Notes under the pieces: model-generated
Told to the model about the DNA's origin: nothing
Seen by the model: only the letters and a program-made list of their open reading frames with translations
The model's database searches: none
Assembly (NCBI GenBank): GCA_945861275.1
Contig: CAMATZ010000018.1
Location: 27,851-91,850 of the forward strand
Source of the DNA: Bordetella parapertussis
Lineage (GTDB): Bacteria > Pseudomonadota > Gammaproteobacteria > Burkholderiales > SG8-41
Direction: 5' to 3'
DNA length: 64,000 bases
Translations under genes and position numbers: made by a program
Shown: positions 26,075 to 33,966 of the stretch, piece after piece
Position numbering within the stretch: position 1 is the stretch's first letter
Layout of the letters: every line of letters starts with the position of its first letter

Positions 26075-26479
26075 TCACTTTACGCGCCATTCGTGGATCA
26101 ACTGGCCCGGCGCTACTTCCTCGAAGGTGGCCTCGACGGCAGCGCCCACCGGGACCTTGTAGGGTGGAGTGCCGGGAAGGTTAGAGTAAAAATTAATGCT
26201 CGGATCCTCGTCCAGCGTGATCAGCGCCATATTGTATGGCTGATCGGGCATGCGCCGGTTAAGCCGGCCATCCTCAATCACGATATACGTGGCTATGTGG
26301 CCCTTGCCACTGACTTCTTTCCATACCAGCCCGCCAGCACCGCAGACCTGGCAGGTCTGTTGCGGGGGATACTGCAGTTTGTTGCAGCCGGTGCAGTGCT
26401 GCAACACCAGGCGCTTGGCGTTGACCGCATCCCAAAACGGCTTGCTTAATTCATCAGCAACCGGAATAAGCTTAGGCAT
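26075..26479 (-). CDS. Zn-ribbon OB-fold (DUF35-type) acyl-CoA-associated protein
   Basis: The 134-residue protein starts at the ATG at 26479 behind GGAGTAACAC. The longer open frame upstream has no family character. A four-cysteine Zn ribbon, CTGCNKLQYPPQQTCQVCG (about 28-46), precedes the OB fold (KGHIATYIVI...YNMALITLDE). These proteins bind thiolase-fold partners and help hold the acyl-CoA. The partner gene starts 9 bp after its stop, and the two are surely co-expressed. Confidence 0.9.
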   Translation of the reverse strand: MPKLIPVADELSKPFWDAVNAKRLVLQHCTGCNKLQYPPQQTCQVCGAGGLVWKEVSGKGHIATYIVIEDGRLNRRMPDQPYNMALITLDEDPSINFYSNLPGTPPYKVPVGAAVEATFEEVAPGQLIHEWRVK

Positions 26480-26787
26480 CGTGTTACTCCATACTATGAT
26501 CGACCCACTGGCCGTCCATCGAATACGGGCAGCGAAGGTATTCACTATAGACCACCCGAGCACATTCACGCAACCTGCGGTAAATTTACCGTGGGTCTGC
26601 GGGAAGCCTTGAGGTATATTAAAGATTGAGCGCATGGGTATCGACGCATATGCGCTTGACATTACGTTTTGAACTGGCATACCAGCGCAAAAAAAAGAGC
26701 CTGACCGGGTGACTTTTTGCGCACCGGGTTACGGTTTTAAAGTGCGCGCAGATCAAGACGGAATTTCTTTCTACGGCCTGGGAACAC
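26480..26787. other. 308-bp divergent intergenic region
   Basis: It holds the leftward promoter at 26544-26573, a perfect 14-bp palindrome CGGTAAATTTACCG (26578-26591) next to it, and an A-run. No gene was found in any frame. Confidence 0.6.
26544..26591 (-). promoter_or_regulatory. promoter with adjacent palindrome for the OB-fold/thiolase operon
   Basis: On the minus strand TTGCGT (26568-26573) and TATAGT (26544-26549) are 18 bp apart. Transcription would begin about 58 bp before the OB-fold ATG. The perfect palindrome CGGTAAATTTACCG at 26578-26591 lies just upstream of the -35 box, a typical activator-site position. Confidence 0.45.
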
Positions 26788-27801
26788 ATGCACGCAATGC
26801 CAACCAATCATCGTCTGCTGCTCACGGCGCGGCCAAAAGGTATTCCAGGGCCGGAGATTTTTACCGCCGATGCCGAACCGGCACGCACGCCTGGTCCGGG
26901 CGAGGTGCTGCTGGAGACCCTCTATCTCTCCATCGATCCCGCCATGCGTTCCTGGATGAGCGAAGACGCAGCCTATAAGCAGCGCATTGCGATTGGCGAT
27001 GTGATGCTGGGCGGTGGCATCGCCCGCGTGCTGGTAAGCCGAAGCGAAGGCTTTGTCACCGGGGATCTGGTGCAGGCGAGACTGGGCTGGCAGACCCATC
27101 CGACCATTGCCGGCCGCTACCTGCAAAAACTGGATCTTGCCCTCGGTAGTGTGGAGGACTGGATAGGCCCGCTGGGCTTAAGCGCCGTCACCGCCTATTT
27201 CGGGCTGCGCGACATCGGTGGATTGCGGCCGAATGATCGCGTGCTGGTGTCCGCCGCCGCCGGCGGCGTAGGCCAGATCGCGGTGCAGATCGCCTGCATT
27301 GAAGGCTGCCGTGTCGTCGGCATCGCGGGTGGTGCGGAGAAATGCGCGTTTGTCGCAAGTGAGCTTGGTGCTGACGCCGCGCTCGATTACAGGGCAGAGA
27401 CAGACTTGTCCGCCGCCATCGCCCGTGCGTGCCCGCAAGGAGTGGATCTTTATTTCGACAATGTCGGCGGCGCTACTCTGGACGCGGCGCTGGAACATTT
27501 ACGCCACGGCGCGCGGGTGGTGCTGTGCGGCCGCATTTCCCAGACGCATGCTGCCGAACCTTACGGTGTGCGCAATCTGGGCCGGCTGGCAGCGGCGCGC
27601 GGGCGCATGCAAGGATTCCTGGTGTTCAATTACCACGACCGTTACGATGAAGCCCGCACCTGGCTGGCGGCGCGGCGGCGGGACGGCAGCCTGCGTCAGA
27701 AGATGCATGTGCTGGTGGGATTGGAGCAGGCGCCTATCGGCCTCGGCATGCTTTTCCGGGGTGAGAACACCGGCAAGCTCGTGGTCCGCCTCGCCGATTA
27801 G
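26788..27801 (+). CDS. NADP-dependent zinc-less MDR oxidoreductase (prostaglandin/leukotriene reductase-like)
   Basis: The 337-residue product belongs to the zinc-independent medium-chain reductases that reduce enones or enoyl esters. Motifs include LYLSIDPAMRSWM, the cofactor loop VSAAAGGVGQIAVQIACIEGCRVVGIAGGAEK, and VDLYFDNVGGATLDAAL. There are no zinc-ligand cysteines. The start is the ATG at 26788 behind GGGAACAC; ATG 26797 is an alternative. Its stop overlaps the end of the converging acyl-CoA dehydrogenase gene by 4 bp. Confidence 0.9.
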   Translation: MHAMPTNHRLLLTARPKGIPGPEIFTADAEPARTPGPGEVLLETLYLSIDPAMRSWMSEDAAYKQRIAIGDVMLGGGIARVLVSRSEGFVTGDLVQARLGWQTHPTIAGRYLQKLDLALGSVEDWIGPLGLSAVTAYFGLRDIGGLRPNDRVLVSAAAGGVGQIAVQIACIEGCRVVGIAGGAEKCAFVASELGADAALDYRAETDLSAAIARACPQGVDLYFDNVGGATLDAALEHLRHGARVVLCGRISQTHAAEPYGVRNLGRLAAARGRMQGFLVFNYHDRYDEARTWLAARRRDGSLRQKMHVLVGLEQAPIGLGMLFRGENTGKLVVRLAD

Positions 27802-29009
27802 TTATTGCCCATAAAGGGAGCAATGCGCCGTTTGAAGCCCGTCAGCGCTTCGGTAATTCTGTATCGCGTCGGAAACGGGAACGAAATGTGTTTCTGGATC
27901 AGCGCGTCGCGTACATACTTCTCGATCGGCATGCCCGAGACGACGCCCATGCCGCCGAACAGTTCCATGCCCTGCTCGGTCAGCCGCTGCACCGCGGTTC
28001 CGGTAAATGCCGTCGCCATCATTTCGTAGGGCTGGTATTCGACGCTGCCATCCTCTATTGCTTCCGGATGGTCCTTCACCCACGCCGCGGTCCAGATCAG
28101 CCGCCGCGCCGCCTCGAGATTCGCGGCCATGTCGGCGAGGTAGAGGCCCACCGCCTGGTGTCTGATGATGGGTTTGCCCCCGGAGACGCGCTCCTGGGTG
28201 TACTTGAGCGTTTCCTCGAGCGCCGCACGCCCGAGACCCAGCGTGAGCGCGGCAATGGTGACGTGGGTGCCCATGTCGGTGCGTCCCGGCGGCGACGGCG
28301 GCAGGATACGGCCTTTCGGCACCCGCACATCGCCGAAGAAGATTTCCGCGTTATCGCCGACGCGGCGTCCGATCTTCGACATCGGGTGGCGCACCAGGCC
28401 GGGCGAATCTCCCTCGACCAGAAACGGCTTGGGGCCCTGCTCGGTCTGGGCCATGACCACCAGCAACTTGGCGAGATAACCGACGGTCTGAAAGTTTTTC
28501 GCGCCGTTGAGTATCCAGGAGCCGTCGGGTTGCTCGACCGCCCTGGTCTTGAAGCGGGTGGTTGCCGGTGTTTCGGTGTAATAGTCAAAGCCCATGTCCG
28601 TGTCGGGCTCGTGGATGACGGCGGTGGTGAAATAGGTGTCGTCGCTCAGAAATTTCGGCAGGAAATAGGCCTTCTGCTCGGGCGTCATGCGCAGCTCGAA
28701 CCAGTCGCGCGCGCGCCGCGCCGTGAGCATGAAGTAGTAGGCTGTGCCGATCTCACCGGCAGCGAGTTCCTCGGCAACCAGGCAAGACGTGAGGTGGTCG
28801 GATACGCCGGAGCCGCCGTTTTCTTCCTGCAGCACGAAGGTGCGAAAACCGAGTTGAGAGCCTTTTTTCAGAAGCTTCCACGGAATGCGATCTTCCCATT
28901 TCGGCTCACGATCAAGCGCCATGGCGAAGGGCTTGATTTCCTCCTGCGCGAACTTGCGCGCCAGTTGCTGAAATTCCCGCTGCTCCTCGGACAATCGGAT
29001 GTCGAACAT
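27798..29009 (-). CDS. acyl-CoA dehydrogenase
   Basis: The 403-residue FAD enzyme of the acyl-CoA dehydrogenase family starts MFDIRLSEEQREFQQLARKF. It has VSDHLTSCLVAEELAAGEIGTAYY, AVIHEPDTDMGFDY and the C-terminal MELFGGMGVVSG. It would introduce a 2,3-double bond into an acyl-CoA. The ATG at 29009 with upstream GGGGTG was chosen over the in-frame GTG at 29015. It lies in the acyl-CoA block with the crotonases and thiolase-like pair, though on its own transcript. Confidence 0.92.
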   Translation of the reverse strand: MFDIRLSEEQREFQQLARKFAQEEIKPFAMALDREPKWEDRIPWKLLKKGSQLGFRTFVLQEENGGSGVSDHLTSCLVAEELAAGEIGTAYYFMLTARRARDWFELRMTPEQKAYFLPKFLSDDTYFTTAVIHEPDTDMGFDYYTETPATTRFKTRAVEQPDGSWILNGAKNFQTVGYLAKLLVVMAQTEQGPKPFLVEGDSPGLVRHPMSKIGRRVGDNAEIFFGDVRVPKGRILPPSPPGRTDMGTHVTIAALTLGLGRAALEETLKYTQERVSGGKPIIRHQAVGLYLADMAANLEAARRLIWTAAWVKDHPEAIEDGSVEYQPYEMMATAFTGTAVQRLTEQGMELFGGMGVVSGMPIEKYVRDALIQKHISFPFPTRYRITEALTGFKRRIAPFMGNN

Positions 29010-29068
29010 AATCACCCCGCTTTAAAATGGAAGGAGAGTGCGCGGCAGGCCGATGGACTGGATCGATA

Positions 29069-29088
29069 TCAATAAAAACAAATGGTTA
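29069..29088. repeat. AT-rich 20-bp repeat, copy 2
   Basis: Identical to 20083-20102 (TCAATAAAAACAAATGGTTA). Its end runs into the hairpin at 29084-29110. Confidence 0.55.
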
Positions 29089-29110
29089 GACACATAATTC
29101 GTGTCTGACC
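29084..29110. repeat. REP-like hairpin ending in a GGGGTCAG-type edge
   Basis: GGTTAGACAC and GTGTCTGACC form a 10-bp stem with one wobble pair around ATAATTC. The reverse complement starts GGGGTCAGACAC; a similar element starting GGGGTCAGGCG is at 46981-47019. It lies between two acyl-CoA-dehydrogenase-fold genes. Confidence 0.55.
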
Positions 29111-29131
29111 CCATTTACATGCCGGCCGTGC

Positions 29132-30328
29132 TTAGAGCCGTGACTCGTCGATCGGCAGTCCCAACCAGTGCTGACCGACCAGCTCGTAGTGGGCGAGGCG
29201 GCCCTGCACATGCTGGGTGATGACGTGGATGTCCTGGAAGTGGCGCTGGATCAGGTTGCCTTCGAAGGCAGCGGTCGCGCCGCACGCGGTGTAGATGCTC
29301 TCGACAATCTGCGCGGCCAGCCGTATGGCATGCGTCGCCGCCAGGCGCAGCACTGCGCGCCGCTCCAGACTCAGCGCGCCCTTCGACGTCGCTTCGTCCC
29401 AGATATCGCTGACCGCTTCCATCAGAAAGGCGCGCCCGGAGCGCAGCGCGGCTTCGGCCTGGCCGGCGGTGAACTGGTTGAGCGGCTGCTCGCGCATCAG
29501 GCCCTGCACGTAGCGCGGTATTTTCGATCCAGCGAGTTCGTAGAACGCGGTGAGGCAACTGCGCGCGAGGCCGAGCGCGGTAGCAGCATCACCGGCCGCG
29601 AATGACAGCGTGAAAGGTATTTTGTAACGAGCGCCACCGCTGACCTGGGTTGCGCCTCTGGCAAGAACCGTGCGCTCTTCCGGCACGAAGACATCCTTGA
29701 CCACGAAAGTATGAGTGCCGGTACCGCGCATGCCGCGCGTGTGCCAGGTGTCCAGCAATTCGGCTTGCGCAATCGGCACCAGCATATAGCGCGCTTCCGG
29801 CTTGCCGGCCAGCAGCCTCACTTCGCCGTTGTCGATGATTTGCGCGTGCGCTGCCACCCAGGAAGAATGCCTGCAACCCGTGCTAAAGGGCTGCTGGCCG
29901 CTGACGCGATAGCCCCCCGCTACCACTACGGCTTTTGCAGTAGCGCCAGGCGTGTTCGACACCACGCTGCGTGGCGTGTCGATCCAGATCGCGCGCGCCA
30001 CATCTGGCGCCATGAAGGCGGACCTGGTGGCGAAGGTCCCGCCCTGGTTCACAGCCCAAGCCGTGCTGGCGTCGGCTTTACCGATTTCTTCGATCACTTG
30101 CACGTAGGTCGGAAAATCGATCTCGCTGCCACCGACGGCACGCGGCACGGCCATGTGAAACAGACCAGCGTCAGCCAGGGCAGTAAAAAGCGGTCGCGGT
30201 AACTCGCGAGCCGCGTCGATTTCGTTGGCGCTTGCGCGTATCAGGGGCGCCAGCTCGCGGGCGGCTTCGAGTGGAGATCGCTGCGGGGACAGCGGCGTGG
30301 CAATCATGGCTGGGGAATTGGGTGTCAT
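29132..30328 (-). CDS. acyl-CoA-dehydrogenase-fold flavin monooxygenase or dehydrogenase
   Basis: The 398-residue product starts at the ATG at 30328 after AAGGAC. It has the ACAD fold (ELPRPLFTALADAGLFHMAVPRAVGG, RGTGTHTFVVKDVFVPEERT). These features are closest to the reduced-flavin monooxygenase branch (HsaA, DszC, p-hydroxyphenylacetate hydroxylase) rather than to true fatty-acyl dehydrogenases. The C-terminal GATAAFEGNLIQRHFQDIHVITQH supports this. It could hydroxylate an aromatic or heterocyclic substrate with flavin from a separate reductase, which is not in the window. Confidence 0.85.
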   Translation of the reverse strand: MTPNSPAMIATPLSPQRSPLEAARELAPLIRASANEIDAARELPRPLFTALADAGLFHMAVPRAVGGSEIDFPTYVQVIEEIGKADASTAWAVNQGGTFATRSAFMAPDVARAIWIDTPRSVVSNTPGATAKAVVVAGGYRVSGQQPFSTGCRHSSWVAAHAQIIDNGEVRLLAGKPEARYMLVPIAQAELLDTWHTRGMRGTGTHTFVVKDVFVPEERTVLARGATQVSGGARYKIPFTLSFAAGDAATALGLARSCLTAFYELAGSKIPRYVQGLMREQPLNQFTAGQAEAALRSGRAFLMEAVSDIWDEATSKGALSLERRAVLRLAATHAIRLAAQIVESIYTACGATAAFEGNLIQRHFQDIHVITQHVQGRLAHYELVGQHWLGLPIDESRL

Positions 30329-30506
30329 GTCCTTGAGTGTCGCGAATCTATCGGCCGCAGTCAATCCTGGTTCCGTACTGTACGCTCGGACGGTGACTGT
30401 GGCCCGCTACAGCGCAATACTTCCAAGGCTGAACAGGAAAAATCGGCGTTTCCCTGGCGAGGGTCATGCAGTACGGTGCAAGGTCGCGGACGCAAAGGCC
30501 CCGCAC

Positions 30507-31532
30507 TTAATGGTCTCTGGCGACACGGAAACCGCGGCCGTAGACCCGGATAACCGTGGGGCTGCCGACGCGGTATGCGGCGTGCAAGCCTGCTGGCGCA
30601 TCGTCCCAGGAACCGCCGCGCACTACGCGTAGAGAACAATCGCCAGTAGCCCATGCGCGTGCATCCGTCGGAGCGCCATTGTAATTCCCGTTCCAGCAGT
30701 CCTGCGTCCATTCGCCGACGTTGCCCAGCATATCGTGGAGACCAAATGCATTGGCACGATAACTTCCAACCGGGGCGGTGTAAGCGTAGCGGTCATCGCA
30801 ATCGACGATGCCCCAAGCGCTTGCGCCAGGCACCTGTGCCGCAGCCGTGAGATCAGCGCCATTGGCGTAGCCGCAGGCGCTACTCCCATCATCGCCCCAA
30901 AAACGCGTCGTCGTGGTACCGGCTCTTGCCGCATATTCCCATTCGGCTTCAGTCAGCAAACGATAGTTGTTGCCGGTTTTCTGGCTGAGCCACCTCACGT
31001 AGGCACTGGCATCGTCCCAACTGACGCACGCCACCGGGTGTGCATCGTCCTGAGCATAGCCGGGATTGCGCCAATCCTTGGCCGGGTCTTTTTCAAACTC
31101 GGTCCCGCTCCAGAAGAAACACCCGTCGCTGCTGCGGCCTGTCGCCGCTGCGAACACCCGGTACTGGCCCCGCGTGACCTCAAATTTCCCCGCCGAAAAA
31201 CGCGGCACAGTCACTTCGCGCTGCGGCTGGCTGCGGTTACGAAATTGAGCGGCCAAATTTTCGCGCTCTTCCGCGCCTGGCGCAGCGCCCATCACAAACC
31301 GTCCCGCAGGAATGTTGACCATCTCCGGGCAATCCGCGCAGTCTTTATATGAGTTTTCTGGCGCGCGTGCGGCGGCAGGCTTAACCACCGTGCCAGCAGG
31401 TGCTGCCTCAACTGTGGTCGCGGCTGAAACCTGAGCCGGCACACTCCCCCCCGCGACAGTCAGCAGAAGCGTAACCAGACAGGGAAACAGCAGACCGTTC
31501 ACGATTTCCCGCAGCGCCGAAGCTGCCGTCAC
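30507..31532 (-). CDS. SUMF1/formylglycine-generating-enzyme-domain protein, exported, lacking the FGE cysteine pair
   Basis: The 341-residue product has an N-terminal signal sequence (hydrophobic 13-32, end near VSA). A SUMF1 domain runs from PEMVNIPAGRFVMGAAPG to the end. Typical segments are PVACVSWDDASAYVRWLSQKTG, RLLTEAEWEYAARAGT and NVGEWTQDCW. The final stretch reads RVVRGGSWDDAPAGLHAAYRVG. True formylglycine-generating enzymes have two Cys just after RGGS, and none are here. It is therefore unlikely to mature the sulfatase at 45482; another role in the periplasm is more likely. Confidence 0.87.
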   Translation of the reverse strand: MTAASALREIVNGLLFPCLVTLLLTVAGGSVPAQVSAATTVEAAPAGTVVKPAAARAPENSYKDCADCPEMVNIPAGRFVMGAAPGAEERENLAAQFRNRSQPQREVTVPRFSAGKFEVTRGQYRVFAAATGRSSDGCFFWSGTEFEKDPAKDWRNPGYAQDDAHPVACVSWDDASAYVRWLSQKTGNNYRLLTEAEWEYAARAGTTTTRFWGDDGSSACGYANGADLTAAAQVPGASAWGIVDCDDRYAYTAPVGSYRANAFGLHDMLGNVGEWTQDCWNGNYNGAPTDARAWATGDCSLRVVRGGSWDDAPAGLHAAYRVGSPTVIRVYGRGFRVARDH

Positions 31533-31576
31533 ATTACAAAATCTGCGGCCTGTCGTTTCCCCGCCTGCGCTTTGCG

Positions 31577-32395
31577 CTAGTAATACACCGAGCGCCCTGC
31601 ACCACCGGTTGCCACCACCAGTTCGCCGCTGATGGCCCAGGACTTGTCCGAAGCGAGGAACGCTGTGACAAAGGCAATCTCTGAAGCGTCAACCATGCGG
31701 CAGATAGCGTTGCCGCGCGGTGCATCGGGAGCAAACGTGCGTTTCTCGGCTTCCTCGGGCGTGACGCCCAGCTTGGCGGCCTGCTCTGCCAGCAGGCTGG
31801 CGGTGCGCTCCGTGCGCGTGGTGCCGGGGTGGACGCAGTTCACTGTGATACCGAAGCGGCCCAACTGCACCGCCAGCGTCTTTGTCATGTGTACGAGGGA
31901 GGTGTTGCGCGCGCCGCCGCTTAGATTGCCGGCGTTGCGCGAATTGGTGCCGCTGATGTTGATGATGCGGCCCCATCCCGCTTTCTTCATGTGGGGAATG
32001 GCAGCACGGGCGCAACGCAACGCACCCATGTATTTGGTGTTGAAGTCGCGCAGAAGATCTTCGTCGACCACTGTTTCGATGGGGCCGGTGGCGGTGGTGG
32101 AGCCGCCGGGCGAAGAGCCGCTGTTAACCAGTATGTGCAGCCCGCCCAACTGCTTTGCGGCTTCGGCGACCATCGCCTCGACTTGTTCCTTGCTGGTGAC
32201 ATCCGCTGTCAGCCCGATGACGCGCCCGCCGGTTTCGGCGGAGAGTTCCTTGGCGGCCGCGACCAGCTGCTCTTTATTTCTGGCGACTATCGCCACGTTT
32301 ACGCCTTCGCGGGCGAGCTCGCGTGCGATGGCTTTGCCGATGCCCAGGCTGCCACCGGTTACGATTGCGTTTTTACCTTTTAGTCCCAGATCCAT
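31577..32395 (-). CDS. SDR-family oxidoreductase without the YxxxK motif
   Basis: The 272-residue product has the classic Rossmann start NAIVTGGSLGIGKAIAREL (TGxxxGxG), the ADVTS acidic loop and a NSG version of NNAG. Aligning through GRIINISG and GITVNCVHPG puts Gly and Asn where the catalytic Tyr and Lys belong (LSGGARNTSLVHMTK). Such Tyr-less SDRs form a recognised side branch; activity may differ from standard dehydrogenation. It is the last gene of the long leftward cluster from 43419. Confidence 0.88.
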   Translation of the reverse strand: MDLGLKGKNAIVTGGSLGIGKAIARELAREGVNVAIVARNKEQLVAAAKELSAETGGRVIGLTADVTSKEQVEAMVAEAAKQLGGLHILVNSGSSPGGSTTATGPIETVVDEDLLRDFNTKYMGALRCARAAIPHMKKAGWGRIINISGTNSRNAGNLSGGARNTSLVHMTKTLAVQLGRFGITVNCVHPGTTRTERTASLLAEQAAKLGVTPEEAEKRTFAPDAPRGNAICRMVDASEIAFVTAFLASDKSWAISGELVVATGGAGRSVYY

Positions 32396-32435
32396 TTTGC
32401 ATCCTCCATAAAAAGAATTGGTGATACTGCCGTAG

Positions 32436-32462
32436 CCCGGAACAAGCGCAGCTTATTCCGGG
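32436..32462. repeat. interspersed hairpin CCCGGAA...TTCCGGG
   Basis: 12-base arms (CCCGGAAcAAGC and GCTTATTCCGGG) with one mismatch and a 3-base loop, in the 100-bp gap between the AhpD-like and SDR genes. No T-run follows. Confidence 0.55.
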
Positions 32463-32495
32463 ATAAATTCCATTTCCGAACAACTTTCCGGTGGA

Positions 32496-33065
32496 TCAAG
32501 CGATCTTCCTGTGGCCGCTCACGTTGGCAAACGGCGGCTTGCGGTCGGCCTGCAAATCGACTTCGGCGCTGTTCAGACACATCGCCAGCATGGTGAAATA
32601 GCCAACCGAGCCGATCAGATCGACCAGCGTCCTTTCGCCGAAAATCGCTCTCGCTTCGTTGAACGTTTTGTCGCTGACGAAATGATTCTCGAGCAACTCC
32701 ATCGCGAAGTTGTAGTAAACGCGTTCGTCGTCGGCTTTGAATTTGGGCTTTTTGCCGGCGGCAAGATCGTTTACCACATCCTCGGGAATGCCGGCGGCCA
32801 CAGCCTTGTCGACATGCGCGTTCCATGAATACTGCGCATCCCAGTAGCGCGACATGACCAAAATGCCGAACTCGCGCAGTTTCACCGGCAGCCCGCAATC
32901 AAAGCGCATGTAGTTGCTGATGGCGGATGCTTTTTCGAACATCTCCGGGCTGTGTATCCAGACGTTATAGGGCCCGCCGAGGCGATCGCGTCTGGCGTTA
33001 TGCTTGTCGACGACTTCTTTTTGGCGCGGCGTGTACTGTGCGGGGCTCAACTTCGGTAGGCGCAT
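32496..33065 (-). CDS. carboxymuconolactone decarboxylase (AhpD-like) family protein
   Basis: The 189-residue all-alpha protein has the CMD domain (PVKLREFGILVMSRYWDAQYSWNAHVDKAVAAGIPEDVV, split here by function). The CxxC redox pair of AhpD is absent; the site reads YWDAQYSWNAH, as in non-redox relatives of gamma-carboxymuconolactone decarboxylase. A decarboxylase or lactone-handling role in ring-cleavage product breakdown is possible but unproven. It lies 48 bp downstream of the amidohydrolase. Confidence 0.87.
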   Translation of the reverse strand: MRLPKLSPAQYTPRQKEVVDKHNARRDRLGGPYNVWIHSPEMFEKASAISNYMRFDCGLPVKLREFGILVMSRYWDAQYSWNAHVDKAVAAGIPEDVVNDLAAGKKPKFKADDERVYYNFAMELLENHFVSDKTFNEARAIFGERTLVDLIGSVGYFTMLAMCLNSAEVDLQADRKPPFANVSGHRKIA

Positions 33066-33113
33066 GGCTTTATCCTCAATAGGGTCGTTAGTTATCGCAG
33101 CGGCCGCAATGGA

Positions 33114-33938
33114 TCAACGCTTCCATCCCAGCCAGTCGACCACGGCTCCACCCATCACCAGTTCAAGGTCGCGGCCCTTAAGCCACGGCATTTCTTCGGT
33201 GTACATGGTCACGCATTGCCGATACGAACACGGCATGCGGGTAATGTCGGTGCCCCAGAAGCAGCGCTCAGGGCCAAACGCCTCGACGATCTGGCGCAAA
33301 TAGCCGTGGATGTTTTTGTACGGGTAGGGCTGGCTCGAATAGCTTGGTGCTCCGGACAGCTTGACTGCGAGGTTGGGATATTTGGCGAGCGCAAGCATGT
33401 CCTTGAGGTCTGCAAAGACCGCGTCGTCCACCACGCCCTTGCCACCGCCGCCGCGTCCGATGTGATCGATGTGCAGTTTTAGTCCGGGATGTTGCCCGGC
33501 GATCTTTGCCAGCGCCGCCATGTTTGCACCGCTGGCCAAGAGACCAATGCGCAGATCCGCTTTCTCGCAAGCGGTCCAGAACCAGTCGAGCGAGCCATCG
33601 CTCCACCACGCTTGTTGATGTGGCTGGTTGAAGGTAAACCGAAAGCCAAGCATGCCTGTGCGTTCGCGCCAATGGGCGATGACATGCTCGCGATCCGGGC
33701 TTTCGAGGTCCATATGCCCGAGTATGCAAAATTTATCCGGGTGCCGGCGTACCGCCTCGACCGCGTAAACGTTGACCGCCTCGCCCAGCGAACTGGGTGG
33801 ATGGATCACCGCTCCATCGACGCCCGCCGAGGCCATTTCGGCCAGTGCATCTTCGATCGAATAGGTGGGTACCTGACGATGGTGGGAGCTCATCTTCCCG
33901 TTCTGCCAGATGTGGATCTGTGAATCAATTATCAGCAT
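33114..33938 (-). CDS. amidohydrolase_2-family hydrolase
   Basis: The 274-residue TIM-barrel metal hydrolase starts MLIIDSQIHIWQNGK, with Asp/His in DSQIHIW as the first metal site. GLKLHIDHIGRGG supplies further His and FWGTDITRMP the final Asp. The family includes lactonases (2-pyrone-4,6-dicarboxylate, rhamnono-lactone) and decarboxylases. It sits between the CoA-transferase and the CMD-like gene, consistent with a lactone- or ring-cleavage pathway. Confidence 0.9.
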   Translation of the reverse strand: MLIIDSQIHIWQNGKMSSHHRQVPTYSIEDALAEMASAGVDGAVIHPPSSLGEAVNVYAVEAVRRHPDKFCILGHMDLESPDREHVIAHWRERTGMLGFRFTFNQPHQQAWWSDGSLDWFWTACEKADLRIGLLASGANMAALAKIAGQHPGLKLHIDHIGRGGGGKGVVDDAVFADLKDMLALAKYPNLAVKLSGAPSYSSQPYPYKNIHGYLRQIVEAFGPERCFWGTDITRMPCSYRQCVTMYTEEMPWLKGRDLELVMGGAVVDWLGWKR

Positions 33939-33966
33939 GCCTTACTCCTGGAATGTGCATCCCCGA

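Noticed and set aside
26656..26685. Possible rightward promoter for the MDR reductase gene
   Set aside because: TTGACA at 26656-26661 is perfect, but no acceptable -10 hexamer is found 16-18 bp downstream (ATACCA or TACCAG).
30507..31532. Maturase for the sulfatase at 45482
   Set aside because: The SUMF1 domain lacks the two active-site Cys of formylglycine-generating enzymes and the protein is exported, so I did not call it a sulfatase maturase.
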